A DNA stretch of 64,000 nucleotides, taken from VGWB01 sp964480945. GTDB lineage: Bacteria; Bacteroidota; Ignavibacteria; UBA10030. The translations under genes were made by a program, and so were the position numbers. The first letter of the stretch is position 1, and every line of letters starts with the position of its first letter. The notes under the pieces are model-generated. The model was not told the origin of the DNA and did not search any database. It saw only the letters and a list, made by a program, of their open reading frames with translations. Positions 8,182 to 16,535 of the stretch are shown here, in pieces. The stretch covers positions 1 to 64,000 of the forward strand of contig CAYZRX010000006.1 of assembly GCA_964480945.1 (NCBI GenBank), read 5' to 3'.

Positions 8182-9699
8182 ATGGTTGACCTGAGTTCGT
8201 TGGCCATTGACCCCGAAGTCCTCAAGCTCATCCCAAAGAGCACTGCGTTAGAACTGTCTGTCCTTCCGCTTTCTCTCAAGAATGATACTGTTGTCGTTGC
8301 GATGCCGGAGATGTTCAGGCGCCAACTGGTCAGCGACATCCAGTTTCTCTTGGGTAAGAAGGTGAAGCCGGTGCCGGTGCCTCAAGAGATACTCGTCACG
8401 GCTATTCATTGGTTTTACGGGAGCGACAAAGTGAGCTTGGGACAGCATCTGGAGCCGTACCCCCTCTCCTTTACATCGATCAGACAACGTGAGCTGCGCC
8501 TTTCGGGCCTCGACTCCGACGCATCGACAGTGACACTCGTCAACCGCCTGATCAGCAGCGCGATCAGGCTCGGTGCCACCGATGTTCATCTTGAGCCATT
8601 TCAGTACGCATATCGAGTGCGATACCGCATCGACGGCGTGCTTCACGAAGCATTCCAGCTTTCGATTGACAAGGGGATGTCGCTCATCGGCCGCCTCAAG
8701 CGAATTGCAAACCTACAGATGGACGAGACGCAACGTCCTCAGGAGGGTCGCCTTCAGGTACGCCGCGACGAGCGGACGATCCCCGTTCGACTCACGACCG
8801 TTCCAACGGACTTCGGCGAGCGATGCGTTCTACGACTTCACGATCCGTCTCGCCTTCAGCTTGATCTCGCCAAACTTGGCTTCGACGACCGCGACCTCAT
8901 GCTGGTCCGACAAGCGCTTGATTCTCCCTCCGGTCTCATCCTTGTGACCGGTCCGGAGGGAAGTGGAAAGATGACGACACTGTACGCCGCCCTGACGTAC
9001 CTCAACCGACCCGACATCAGCATCACGACAATCGAGGATCCGATTGAGTTCAATCTCTCCAACATCAACCAAATGAGCGTGCAGCCTGAAATCGGCCTTA
9101 CGTACCCTGCCGCACTCCGCGCTATCCTCCTCCAGGATCCCAACGTCATCCTCATCGGCGAGCTGCGGGATCGCGAGACCGCGGAGCTTGCTATACGCGC
9201 TGCGCTCACCGGCCACCTTGTTCTCAGCACGCTTCATACGACCGACGCTCCCTCTGCTCTCGGACAATTGATCGAAATGGGAATCGAGCCTTTTCTCATC
9301 GCTTCTTCACTGAAGATGGTTGTAGCTCAACGCTTGGTGCGGCAACTCTGCCCACGTTGCAAGATTCTTGTCAGCCTTCATCCTGAGCAGGTGCGAGCGC
9401 TCGACTCTTCCGTCGGTGTCGAGCAGCATTTTTTCGGGAGCAAAGGATGCCCCGCCTGCCATTACTTCGGATACAGCGGCCGAACCGGCTTGTTCGAAGT
9501 CCTGGAGGTCGTGAGTGAGTTAGCAGATCTAGTTTCAAAGCGAAGCACAATCTCGGATCTCAGAGAGGAAGCCAGAAGTCGCGGCATGGTCACTCTGCGA
9601 CAGGCGGCGTTGCACAAGGCTTTGCGGGGTGAGACGTCGATGGATGAAGTCATCCGCGAGACCCGGGACGCCTCAATTGAGTACAATTTGAAGAACTGA
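8182..9699 (+). CDS. GspE/PulE/PilB-type secretion or pilus ATPase with altered Walker A
   Basis: 505 aa from ATG 8182. This start was chosen because MVDLSSLAIDPEVLKLIP matches the usual beginning of the GspE N-terminal domain; a start at 8038 would add 48 unrelated residues encoded by a terminator-like leader. The C-terminal ATPase has an Asp box (TIEDPIEFNL), Walker B (QDPNVILIGELRD) and His box (LSTLHTTDAPSAL), plus a tetracysteine zinc site (CPRC, CPAC near residues 388-435). Walker A is GPEGSGKMTT: Met264 takes the place of the Thr/Ser after the catalytic lysine (codon ATG at 8971). No other T2SS or pilus gene is in the window. It may power a type IV pilus or secretion system encoded elsewhere. 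Confidence 0.85.
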   Translation: MVDLSSLAIDPEVLKLIPKSTALELSVLPLSLKNDTVVVAMPEMFRRQLVSDIQFLLGKKVKPVPVPQEILVTAIHWFYGSDKVSLGQHLEPYPLSFTSIRQRELRLSGLDSDASTVTLVNRLISSAIRLGATDVHLEPFQYAYRVRYRIDGVLHEAFQLSIDKGMSLIGRLKRIANLQMDETQRPQEGRLQVRRDERTIPVRLTTVPTDFGERCVLRLHDPSRLQLDLAKLGFDDRDLMLVRQALDSPSGLILVTGPEGSGKMTTLYAALTYLNRPDISITTIEDPIEFNLSNINQMSVQPEIGLTYPAALRAILLQDPNVILIGELRDRETAELAIRAALTGHLVLSTLHTTDAPSALGQLIEMGIEPFLIASSLKMVVAQRLVRQLCPRCKILVSLHPEQVRALDSSVGVEQHFFGSKGCPACHYFGYSGRTGLFEVLEVVSELADLVSKRSTISDLREEARSRGMVTLRQAALHKALRGETSMDEVIRETRDASIEYNLKN

Positions 9700-9816
9700 G
9701 CACTGCAGTTTCACGTCGTCACCGTGGCAACGTCTTGAATTGACCGTTTCCATTTCCCGGCACACGCTGGGACCATCCAAAGTGTTACCAATTTTCGTTA
9801 CTCCTCTTACAGGCGC

Positions 9817-10470
9817 ATGCTTCGGGCCTCCAACCAACAGATTGTCCGCGAATTGAAAGAAGGTGATCAACGTGGCTGTCGGCACTTGATCGACGCGTAT
9901 CAGGACCGTCTGCTGGGGGAGGCCGTCCATGTTTTTCAGGTGCCATTCCTCGACGCTGAAGAGTTGGTGAGCGATGTCCTTCTTACTGTTGTCCACAAGA
10001 TTGGGACATTCCAGTTCAAGCGCTCCGACGGCGATTTCCATTACTGGGTGATGACGATTTTTCGAAACCGGGTGAGGGACTTCATGCGCCATCGAGCGCT
10101 GACCGAGGGATTACAGGTACATTTCGACGAGGCTGCGCTTGAGGATGACGAACTGTACTCCTCGGCGGAACGCGAGGTTGTCAGAATTGTCATCGGACGG
10201 TACGAGGATTCGTTGCGCTCGCCAGACTCAGAGAATGAGCGTGTCGGAGGCGGCAATGCCGGAAAGCTGCAGATCGTCGTCCAGGCGCTAGAGCAGCTCG
10301 AGACGTGGGAGCGAGTTCTGCTCCGGTGTCGCGCCCTCGAGATCCCGTATGAGGAGATCGCACAGTATACGGGAAAATCAGCAAAGCAGCTCAAAGTCTA
10401 TCACGCTCGGGTTAAGAAGAAATTCCTCAAGCTGCTCGCTGAACGCGTCCCGGAGGCCTCAGTACGATGA
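9817..10470 (+). CDS. ECF-type RNA polymerase sigma factor
   Basis: 217 aa. Sigma region 2 is seen at about residues 8-90 (DAEELVSDVLLTVVHKIGTF, then FHYWVMTIFRNRVRDFMRH). Region 4 is near residues 160-205, with LETWERVLLRCRALEIPYEE and a helix-turn-helix that ends in KVYHARVKKKF. The linker (residues 105-150) is longer than usual and rich in charge. No anti-sigma factor is adjacent. Instead the stop codon overlaps the ATG of an XRE-type gene (ATGA at 10467), so the two are translationally coupled. The ribosome site before 9817 is weak. The neighbouring metalloprotease suggests control by proteolysis of a bound regulator (inference). Confidence 0.85.
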   Translation: MLRASNQQIVRELKEGDQRGCRHLIDAYQDRLLGEAVHVFQVPFLDAEELVSDVLLTVVHKIGTFQFKRSDGDFHYWVMTIFRNRVRDFMRHRALTEGLQVHFDEAALEDDELYSSAEREVVRIVIGRYEDSLRSPDSENERVGGGNAGKLQIVVQALEQLETWERVLLRCRALEIPYEEIAQYTGKSAKQLKVYHARVKKKFLKLLAERVPEASVR

Positions 10471-11099
10471 AACGAAACCCTGTTGATCTCCTGCTTCAGC
10501 TGGCCTTTCTTGAAGGTGAGATCACCACACACGGTCTCTACGAGAAGGTCGCAGCAAAGCGAAAACCACCCCAGCGGTCGGCCGAGACGGTTAAGCTTGC
10601 GCTCCTCCAGCAGCTTGAAATCGCACTGGCAGGCGCGACCGAGAAAGATCTTTTCCCGCTGACAGTCGGCGCGTATCTCTGCCGGATGAGGGAGGAGCGA
10701 TCACTCCGACCCCAGGAGGTTTCGTCCCGCATCGGCGTTCCATCCAATATCTATAAGATGATGGAACACGACAGGATTTCTCCACTGAAGATATCGATCG
10801 ACGCCTGGAGGAAATTGCGCAAACTGTTCCAGGTCCCGAAAGACGCTCTTGAGGCCATGATCCGTCGAACGCACCAACTTGTCTATTTCCAAGCATCATT
10901 CAGGACAACACTGGCGCGCTACGATGGCCGAAAGAAAAGAGAAATCAAGGCAGCAACGCTGAAGAAAGCTACTGAAGAGCTATTCGCACGAGCAGCGCTT
11001 CCGCTGCCACCAAAAGAGCAGTTGAAATTGAGCAAGCTCCTGGATGCTCTCAAAGAGGACTCGCAAGACCTCTCGGCTGGCGACTCGCCAAGCGAATAG
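10467..11099 (+). CDS. XRE-like helix-turn-helix protein coupled to the ECF sigma factor
   Basis: 210 aa. A helix-turn-helix of the XRE/Cro type is visible at about residues 72-125: LCRMREERSLRPQEVSSRIG, then VPSNIYKMMEHDRISP, with further helices to residue 150. The first 60 residues (helical) and the last 60 (basic, lysine-rich) match nothing I recognise. The overlap ATGA with the sigma gene and the 12-nt gap to the ImmA/IrrE-type protease gene put it in the middle of a three-gene unit. In ICE and phage systems XRE repressors are cleaved by ImmA-type proteases; here the XRE protein could instead be the sigma factor's partner (inference). Confidence 0.65.
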   Translation: MKRNPVDLLLQLAFLEGEITTHGLYEKVAAKRKPPQRSAETVKLALLQQLEIALAGATEKDLFPLTVGAYLCRMREERSLRPQEVSSRIGVPSNIYKMMEHDRISPLKISIDAWRKLRKLFQVPKDALEAMIRRTHQLVYFQASFRTTLARYDGRKKREIKAATLKKATEELFARAALPLPPKEQLKLSKLLDALKEDSQDLSAGDSPSE

Positions 11100-11110
11100 T
11101 CTGTCGCCTG

Positions 11111-11683
11111 ATGTGGTCGTCGGCGAAAGCCAAATTTTGCACATCTCTCCTCGCACCGATGCACCCAATGGGGAAAAGGACAGAGCTTTGTATCTCGGCG
11201 GCAGCGGATCTTCTCGCCCGTTTTTCAGCGATACACGGCCCGATCGTTCCACCCATCAATGTCACGGAGCTTGCTGCGTGGCTAGGATTCCAAGTCGTTT
11301 ATCTGTCGCTCGTCGACGATGATTTCTCCGCCCTGGTGAGCACACGTGAGAAGCTGATCGGCATTAACAGCAGGCATCATCGCCGGCGTCAGCGCTTCTC
11401 GCTCTGTCACGAACTTGGACACATCCTTTTGAACCATCCGCCCGAAGCGCGGTGCGGAAAAAGGGAAATCGCTTTGTATAATGCCGAGGCGGATGAATGC
11501 GCTGCGGAACTCCTGATGCCGACCAATCTCCTGAGCGCGTGGCTGCTCTGCACACGAAATCCCGCTGAACTCGCCCGCATCTTTGACGTCAGCGAAGAAG
11601 CTATGCTACGAAAGCTCAGCGCTGCTGGCTTGAGTCAACAACCATGGTCAAATCCCCTCTCGAGCGCGAAGACAGGCCGTTGA
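11111..11683 (+). CDS. ImmA/IrrE family metallo-endopeptidase
   Basis: 190 aa from ATG 11111; ATG 11159 (residue 17) or 11168 would remove a leader that does not look like the family. The zinc site HELGH (about residue 102 in SLCHELGHILLNH) and the downstream ECAAELLMP, which gives the third ligand, are both present, as in ImmA and IrrE/DdrO-type proteases. The usual role is cleavage of an HTH repressor encoded next door. The C-terminal end (AELARIFDVSEEAMLRKLSA) is the helix-turn-helix-like tail usual in the family. It lies 12 nt after the XRE gene. No integrase or other mobile gene accompanies the pair. Confidence 0.85.
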   Translation: MWSSAKAKFCTSLLAPMHPMGKRTELCISAAADLLARFSAIHGPIVPPINVTELAAWLGFQVVYLSLVDDDFSALVSTREKLIGINSRHHRRRQRFSLCHELGHILLNHPPEARCGKREIALYNAEADECAAELLMPTNLLSAWLLCTRNPAELARIFDVSEEAMLRKLSAAGLSQQPWSNPLSSAKTGR

Positions 11684-11772
11684 CCCCAGGGCAGGGACCT
11701 GTTACCTCGGTTCGTTACTATTATCAAGGGGAAAAGAAACTCATAGACCACATCTTACAGTCGGAGGTTGTC

Positions 11773-11997
11773 ATGACAAAAGCCAACGCCCTGTTCTCAA
11801 CGATGGTTCGTGCGGGCCGAACCACGTACTTCGTGGACGTCAAGGAAGCGAAGAACGGGAACAAATACATCTCGATCTCTGAGAACAAGATCACCGGGGA
11901 TCAGAAGAAGGAGCGAGTCACGGTCCGCGTGTTTGGAGACTCCATTGAGGAGTTCAAACAGGCGATCAACGATGCGGCAGCGGCAGTGTCGCAATAG
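11773..11997 (+). CDS. PUR-alpha-like DUF3276 nucleic acid-binding protein
   Basis: 74 aa. The block FSTMVRAGRTTYFVDVKEAK matches the start of the PUR domain of DUF3276 proteins, which are small single-strand nucleic acid binders typical of Bacteroidota. ISENKITGD and the C-terminal helix IEEFKQAINDAAAA complete the fold. The frame opens upstream at 11644, but a GGAGG six nucleotides before the ATG at 11773 and the family alignment both favour the short form. It ends just before a strong terminator. It may have its own promoter in the 11684-11772 gap, as these proteins are usually monocistronic. Confidence 0.8.
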   Translation: MTKANALFSTMVRAGRTTYFVDVKEAKNGNKYISISENKITGDQKKERVTVRVFGDSIEEFKQAINDAAAAVSQ

Positions 11998-12022
11998 CGG
12001 GGTGACTCGCTCGCACCGGCAG

Positions 12023-12056
12023 GGCCGACCCTACGGAGGGGTCGGCCTTGTTTGTT
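12023..12056 (+). terminator. Rho-independent terminator after the PUR-domain gene
   Basis: Perfect 9-bp stem GGCCGACCC (12023-12031) and GGGTCGGCC (12039-12047) with a 7-nt loop, followed by TTGTTTGTT. It closes the sigma/XRE/ImmA/PUR block. The following 270 nt up to 12327 show no gene or motif. Confidence 0.75.
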
Positions 12057-12327
12057 CTGCGATCCGATGGATGCGGCGGTATACGTCGGTGAGGACATAC
12101 CTCTCTGCACTCTTTTCATTGCACGGGTCCTCTCCGAGATTTGAAGCTCTGCAACCTTCGTGCGCACTTCCGTATGGCTATCCTTTCAGCCGCCCAAGCC
12201 GCTTTTCTCTTCTCACTCTTAAGACTTTTCTCTACCTTTAGCTCCTAGAGGTTGGCCTTCGCCCTTCGACTATCCAAGTACGGTTGGTCTCCTCTGTGAC
12301 TCCACGGTCATCCAGATTCTCTGCCTC

Positions 12328-12630
12328 GTGCCTGATCAAGAAGTCAAGCAACGAAGTTGGACTCTCATTGCAGCAGCTACCGCCACTTCGGGTGGGCTGT
12401 ACTACTTTTCGCTCGGCCTCGAAGGGTATCGATTTCTTGCCTGGATTGCACCGCTTCCCATTCTTCTTCTGATCACAGAGATCCGGACAGGGATTGGAGC
12501 GATGGTCGCCTTTTTCGCTTACCTCCTGGGCGCTTTCAGTCTCGTTCCGTACTTGTCTCGACTTGTGCCTCTCCCAGTTCTCCTCGCAACCCTCGTGGTT
12601 CCGAGCGCGCCGTTTGCTGGATCGGCGGCA
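12328..12630 (+). pseudogene. Remnant of an Lnt-like N-terminal membrane region
   Basis: In frame from a GTG at 12328 about 95 residues read as consecutive membrane spans (FLAWIAPLPILLLITEIR, then MVAFFAYLLGAFSLVPYLSR and PLPVLLATLVVP). The pattern of the first spans resembles the start of apolipoprotein N-acyltransferase-like proteins. The nitrilase domain that should follow is missing: after about 12610 the next frame continues as a PAP2 phosphatase. This looks like a deletion joining two damaged genes. The Lnt resemblance is weak and rests on a few residues. Confidence 0.35.
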
Positions 12631-13258
12631 CGGCGGCCCTCTTTACCTTGGACGACAGAATTCAGCAGAGTTTGAGTGTCCAGGGCCGTAAGTCCCTCAA
12701 CGGTGACATGTGGGATGTCCCCACGGTTTACGGCTCCGCATACTTTGTAGCCAGCCTCAGCCTCGCAACATACACCACCGGTGCCCTGTCTGGAAACGAA
12801 GGAATGCGAACGACGGGACGCCTCTTCTGGGTGAAAGTCTGGTGCTGGCGGGTGTGCCAGCCACCCTCGTCAAGATTGTGGCGGGACGACGGCGGCCCTA
12901 TGCCGGAGAGGGACCATGGAAGTTCCACGCGTTTCAGTTGAGCGAGGGCTCTCAGTCATTCCCATCGGGGCATGCTACGATAGCGTTTGCCGTCTCCACA
13001 GTGCTGGCGGAGCGAATTGACGACATCTGGGCTCGGATAGGACTCTATGGACTGGCATCACTCACTGCTCTCGCCCGCGTGCACAACAACCAGCATTGGT
13101 TTTCTGATGTCATGGGGGGCGCCGGCTTGGGTATCACGTCCGGCCTCTATGTGGTTGCCGCGGAGGAAAGGCGGGCTTCCACGGAAAGTCAGTCCGAGAG
13201 CAGGTTCATCATCTTCCCATCACCGAATGGCCTGAGATTTTCCTACAGATTTAACTAG
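12610..13258 (+). pseudogene. PAP2-family phosphatase gene with a frameshift
   Basis: All three acid phosphatase motifs are in one frame: KIVAGRRRP, FPSGHATIAF and ARVHNNQHWFSD (about 12880-13110). The N-terminal part (TAALFTLDDRIQQSL, then YGSAYFVASLSLATY) lies in the -1 frame upstream. Joining the frames near 12832, where CTGGGTG would need one more G, gives a continuous PAP2 protein of about 215 residues that ends in a beta-strand-like FSYRF. A one-base loss in a G run could be real decay or an assembly error. No start codon is visible for the N-terminal part because it is fused to the Lnt-like remnant. Confidence 0.65.
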
Positions 13259-13414
13259 CGGATGATGACGGTCAACTGAGGGGAGCCGTCTCGGCACAGC
13301 GATTCAAGGAATAGCAGCGGTTCCGGCACACGCGCCGAAACGCCGCCTCAGACCTTTCCTTGCTTCCCCACGCTCGATGCTTCAACCTGCAACGCAGCTC
13401 AGAGCCTGTCGCGC

Positions 13415-16400
13415 CTAGAAACCCGGCGTGATGTTAAACTCGAACCCCCATCCGGCCCCCGGCCGGCTGAACGGTCGGTCGTAATCAAGTTCTCCAATCA
13501 AGCCGAAGAGGTTGACGCGAAGAGCGACACCGATGGTCCCCACCGGCTTGCGATCTCCTCCCAGAAACCATGCCTTGTCATCGTTTTGCCACGCGACGCC
13601 GCCATCGAAGAATCCCGCCATTTCAACCGGGAAGTACCCGTAGTATCCTTTCCCAATGCCGAAGAGGCCCAGGAGGGGAAATCGGAGCTCGACGTTTCCC
13701 ACAAGGATCTTGCTCCCCTGTATACGGTTCACGATGGATGTGTCACTGACGCTCATTGAATTGATGTCGTACCCGCGAACAAGACCCGGGTACCCGAGAT
13801 ACAGAGGTGCCAGGCGGCTATCTTCTGCACCGCTGCCATATTTACCATAATGGAGCGCCCGGACAGCTATCGTGAACGGCCGGAGCGGCATAAAGTACTG
13901 TCGGTAATCCGCCAGCGCTTCGAGCCAGTTCAACGAACCGAACGTCGGTGAAACCTCAAATCGATACCGCTCACCGAGAAGAGGACTTGCCGCGCCGAAG
14001 TAACTATTGTCGTACACCAGGGCAGCGCTCACCGAGCCCATATTAAGGGCCGGCCAGGGCGTGATGTCTCGCGTGTCGTTCTGCAGGAGCTCACCCGTCT
14101 GGAGGGATGCCGCCCTCGTTACAGTTTCTTCCAAGAAGCTGAGGCCGCTGAAGCCGGCACTAAATTCAGCTCGAAGAACATCGCTGAACGGATAGCCCAC
14201 GATCCCGGAGACTTCGCGATCTGTCTCCCGGAAGACGATATCCTGCTCGACGTAGGCCGGGACTCCATTGACATAGGTGTAACCCGCGACATAGCTTGTA
14301 AGCAGATACGGAGTCTGTGCGACAATCGCCCCCCAATTCCAGCGGTGTGCGGTATTGAAGTATCCGACAAGGCCGCCCAAACTAACCAGATTGTTAACGG
14401 TTTGTATCTGGAGGGCCGTTGCCAGATTCACATTGCCGAGCATGTCGCTCCAAAAGAGAGTTGCCCCTCCACCAACATAGGTTCCGAATCGGTCCGCTCC
14501 CACGCCGAGTGAGGTCGTCCCAACCCCGTCGAGCGAGAGGCCTGCACGATACGGCGTTGTGTGAAAGGAGCTGTCAGGCTCGAAGCCAATTCTTGGATCG
14601 TTGAGATTAGCAAGCAATGGATCGCCAGGTTGAGGCGGTGCAAGCACAGCAGGATTATGGACAAACTTCTCCTCGGGAAGGCCTTTCCGTGACGGCACCA
14701 GCAACGAGTCTCCGGCGTAGATATTGTTCTTCCCATCTTCATAGACGCTATAGACGAGTCGATCGCCCTTCGGCGCGACGGAGAGCGCAGGACTCAGGTC
14801 TGTAATTCCACTCACGCCGCCAAAGACGTTCGTCAGCTGCGCGATCGTCCCTGTCGCGAGATCGAGCTGATAGATGTTCGAGATGCCGCCGCGGTCTGAA
14901 AGGAAGTACAATGCCTTCCCGTCGGGCGACCACTGAGGATTGATATTTTTCGCGTTGGCGAGGTCGGGGAGAGACGTGATCGCCCCCGTCGCAAGATCCA
15001 TCTCGGCGAGCCGATATTCCCCTATGCTGAGATCGGAGAGATCCGTCGTGAACTGGTCGGTGACAAATGCAATTTTCTTCCCGTCCGGCGACCACGCGGG
15101 CTGGAGCTCTGCGTACTCGTCGTTGGTCAGGCGTCGGGTACCGCCCGTCTCAAGATCGTACAGAAAAAGATCCGTAAACCCGCCGGCGAGACCCGAGAAC
15201 AAAATCGCATGCCCGTCGGGTGACCAGGCTGCATCAAAGATTTCACCGAGGTCCGGGAAGGGAATTTCGCGCTCAACCTTGCCTTTCTGAGCATCGATGA
15301 TCGCGAGCGCCGGCCTGCCCTTGACAACTGCCGAGGCGACAAACCGCTTGCCTTCCGGATCCCACGAGCCGGTGGAATTGATGAACTCCAGGCTTTGAAA
15401 GTGCGGGTCGAGTTCTCGCCGAAAGATATTTCTGATGATCTTTCCGGTTTTGGCGTCAGCAAGGTACAGATCGATTGAAAAGAGATCGCGTTCAGAGAAA
15501 AACACGAGCTGTTTTCCATCAGGGCTGAGCACCGGAGATACATTGAGGTCGCCACCCCCATTCTTGCTGGAGATCAAGGACGGACCATAGTCACCGGGCT
15601 TTGACGTTTGGCTTCGCAGCGTATCATATTGCGCGTGGAGTGCCGCATGCCAGGCCTTCGCAAGCGAGTCCGGTTTAATCTTGAGAACGCTGTCGATGGC
15701 TGCGTTGACATCCCCTCGCCGCCCGGCAGCCTTCAAGAGCTTCCCGATCGTTTTATTCCCCCATCTGCTCCCGATATACGCAAGGAGTGCTTGACCGTAG
15801 CGGTAGGGGAAGTACTCGGGGTCGTCAAGATCCTTGATCGTGGGAAGCTTCTTCAGGGTGGCTTCGCGCATCCACATCGCCGTATTCGGATCGATAGGTC
15901 CCAGCGAAAGATACTCAGCCATCCCTTCGATAAACCAGAGCGGCATTTGTTCTGCGGCAGGGTTTGCAGAGCCGCCGGATTTGCCATGGCCTGTAATGTC
16001 GTATTGGAATGCATGGACGAGCTCATGACCGATCACGTGGTCGGTCTCCCGAAGCGGACCGGCGAACGGGAGCACGATCCGTCGTTTCGCCGGCTCCGTC
16101 ACTCCGCCGACACCTTCTCCCAGAAAGCCGGAGATGGCGTTCGTTTCTTCAAATTGCGGGTGACTCGCATAGAGAATCAGAGGCTGCGGGCCGTGCAACT
16201 TGTGATGGAAGATGACTTCGTGCCGGGCATACCACCGCTCGGCCAGCTGCGCGGCGACCTTCACCGCATCTTCTTCTTCAGGGTAATAGTAGATTTCAAA
16301 ATGCGGTGTGTGAAGGACTTCGAAATGAAACCTTTGGTATTGCACTTTGTTTCGGCCGAAGTACTGAGCCTGCGCCGATGTTGTCAGCGCCAGCACGATG

Positions 16401-16447
16401 GCAGCGGCGATGGACACGGCTCGTTTTGAATACTTCAACGTTCGCAT
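13415..16447 (-). CDS. Exported metalloprotease-like protein with TolB-type propeller and C-terminal beta-barrel
   Basis: About 1010 aa from ATG 16447 (a TTG at 16471 would add eight residues before the signal peptide). After the signal peptide comes a gluzincin-like domain with VIGHELVHAFQYD near residue 142, holding HExxH. Next are several WD40/TolB-type blades (SPDGKQLVFFS, SPDGHAILFSG, SPDGKKIAFVTD, SPDGKALYFLSD) through about residue 600. The last 370 residues alternate in beta-strands and end in aromatic F, as in Omp85/surface-antigen barrels. The order protease, propeller, barrel suggests an outer-membrane protein with a periplasmic or surface enzyme. It follows htrA on the same strand. 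The function is unknown. Confidence 0.75.
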   Translation of the reverse strand: MRTLKYSKRAVSIAAAIVLALTTSAQAQYFGRNKVQYQRFHFEVLHTPHFEIYYYPEEEDAVKVAAQLAERWYARHEVIFHHKLHGPQPLILYASHPQFEETNAISGFLGEGVGGVTEPAKRRIVLPFAGPLRETDHVIGHELVHAFQYDITGHGKSGGSANPAAEQMPLWFIEGMAEYLSLGPIDPNTAMWMREATLKKLPTIKDLDDPEYFPYRYGQALLAYIGSRWGNKTIGKLLKAAGRRGDVNAAIDSVLKIKPDSLAKAWHAALHAQYDTLRSQTSKPGDYGPSLISSKNGGGDLNVSPVLSPDGKQLVFFSERDLFSIDLYLADAKTGKIIRNIFRRELDPHFQSLEFINSTGSWDPEGKRFVASAVVKGRPALAIIDAQKGKVEREIPFPDLGEIFDAAWSPDGHAILFSGLAGGFTDLFLYDLETGGTRRLTNDEYAELQPAWSPDGKKIAFVTDQFTTDLSDLSIGEYRLAEMDLATGAITSLPDLANAKNINPQWSPDGKALYFLSDRGGISNIYQLDLATGTIAQLTNVFGGVSGITDLSPALSVAPKGDRLVYSVYEDGKNNIYAGDSLLVPSRKGLPEEKFVHNPAVLAPPQPGDPLLANLNDPRIGFEPDSSFHTTPYRAGLSLDGVGTTSLGVGADRFGTYVGGGATLFWSDMLGNVNLATALQIQTVNNLVSLGGLVGYFNTAHRWNWGAIVAQTPYLLTSYVAGYTYVNGVPAYVEQDIVFRETDREVSGIVGYPFSDVLRAEFSAGFSGLSFLEETVTRAASLQTGELLQNDTRDITPWPALNMGSVSAALVYDNSYFGAASPLLGERYRFEVSPTFGSLNWLEALADYRQYFMPLRPFTIAVRALHYGKYGSGAEDSRLAPLYLGYPGLVRGYDINSMSVSDTSIVNRIQGSKILVGNVELRFPLLGLFGIGKGYYGYFPVEMAGFFDGGVAWQNDDKAWFLGGDRKPVGTIGVALRVNLFGLIGELDYDRPFSRPGAGWGFEFNITPGF

Positions 16448-16535
16448 ATCGTTACTCACTGTTAACTGCAAAGGGCTACGGAAAAAGGGAGAACGGCCAC
16501 CCTGTCGGTGTGACCGTTCATTCCGCGTCTATACC

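Noticed and set aside
9700..9816. Sigma-54 or autoregulated ECF promoter before the sigma gene
   Set aside because: TGGCA and TTGA are present but with wrong second element; no paired -35/-10 of ECF type could be recognised with confidence.
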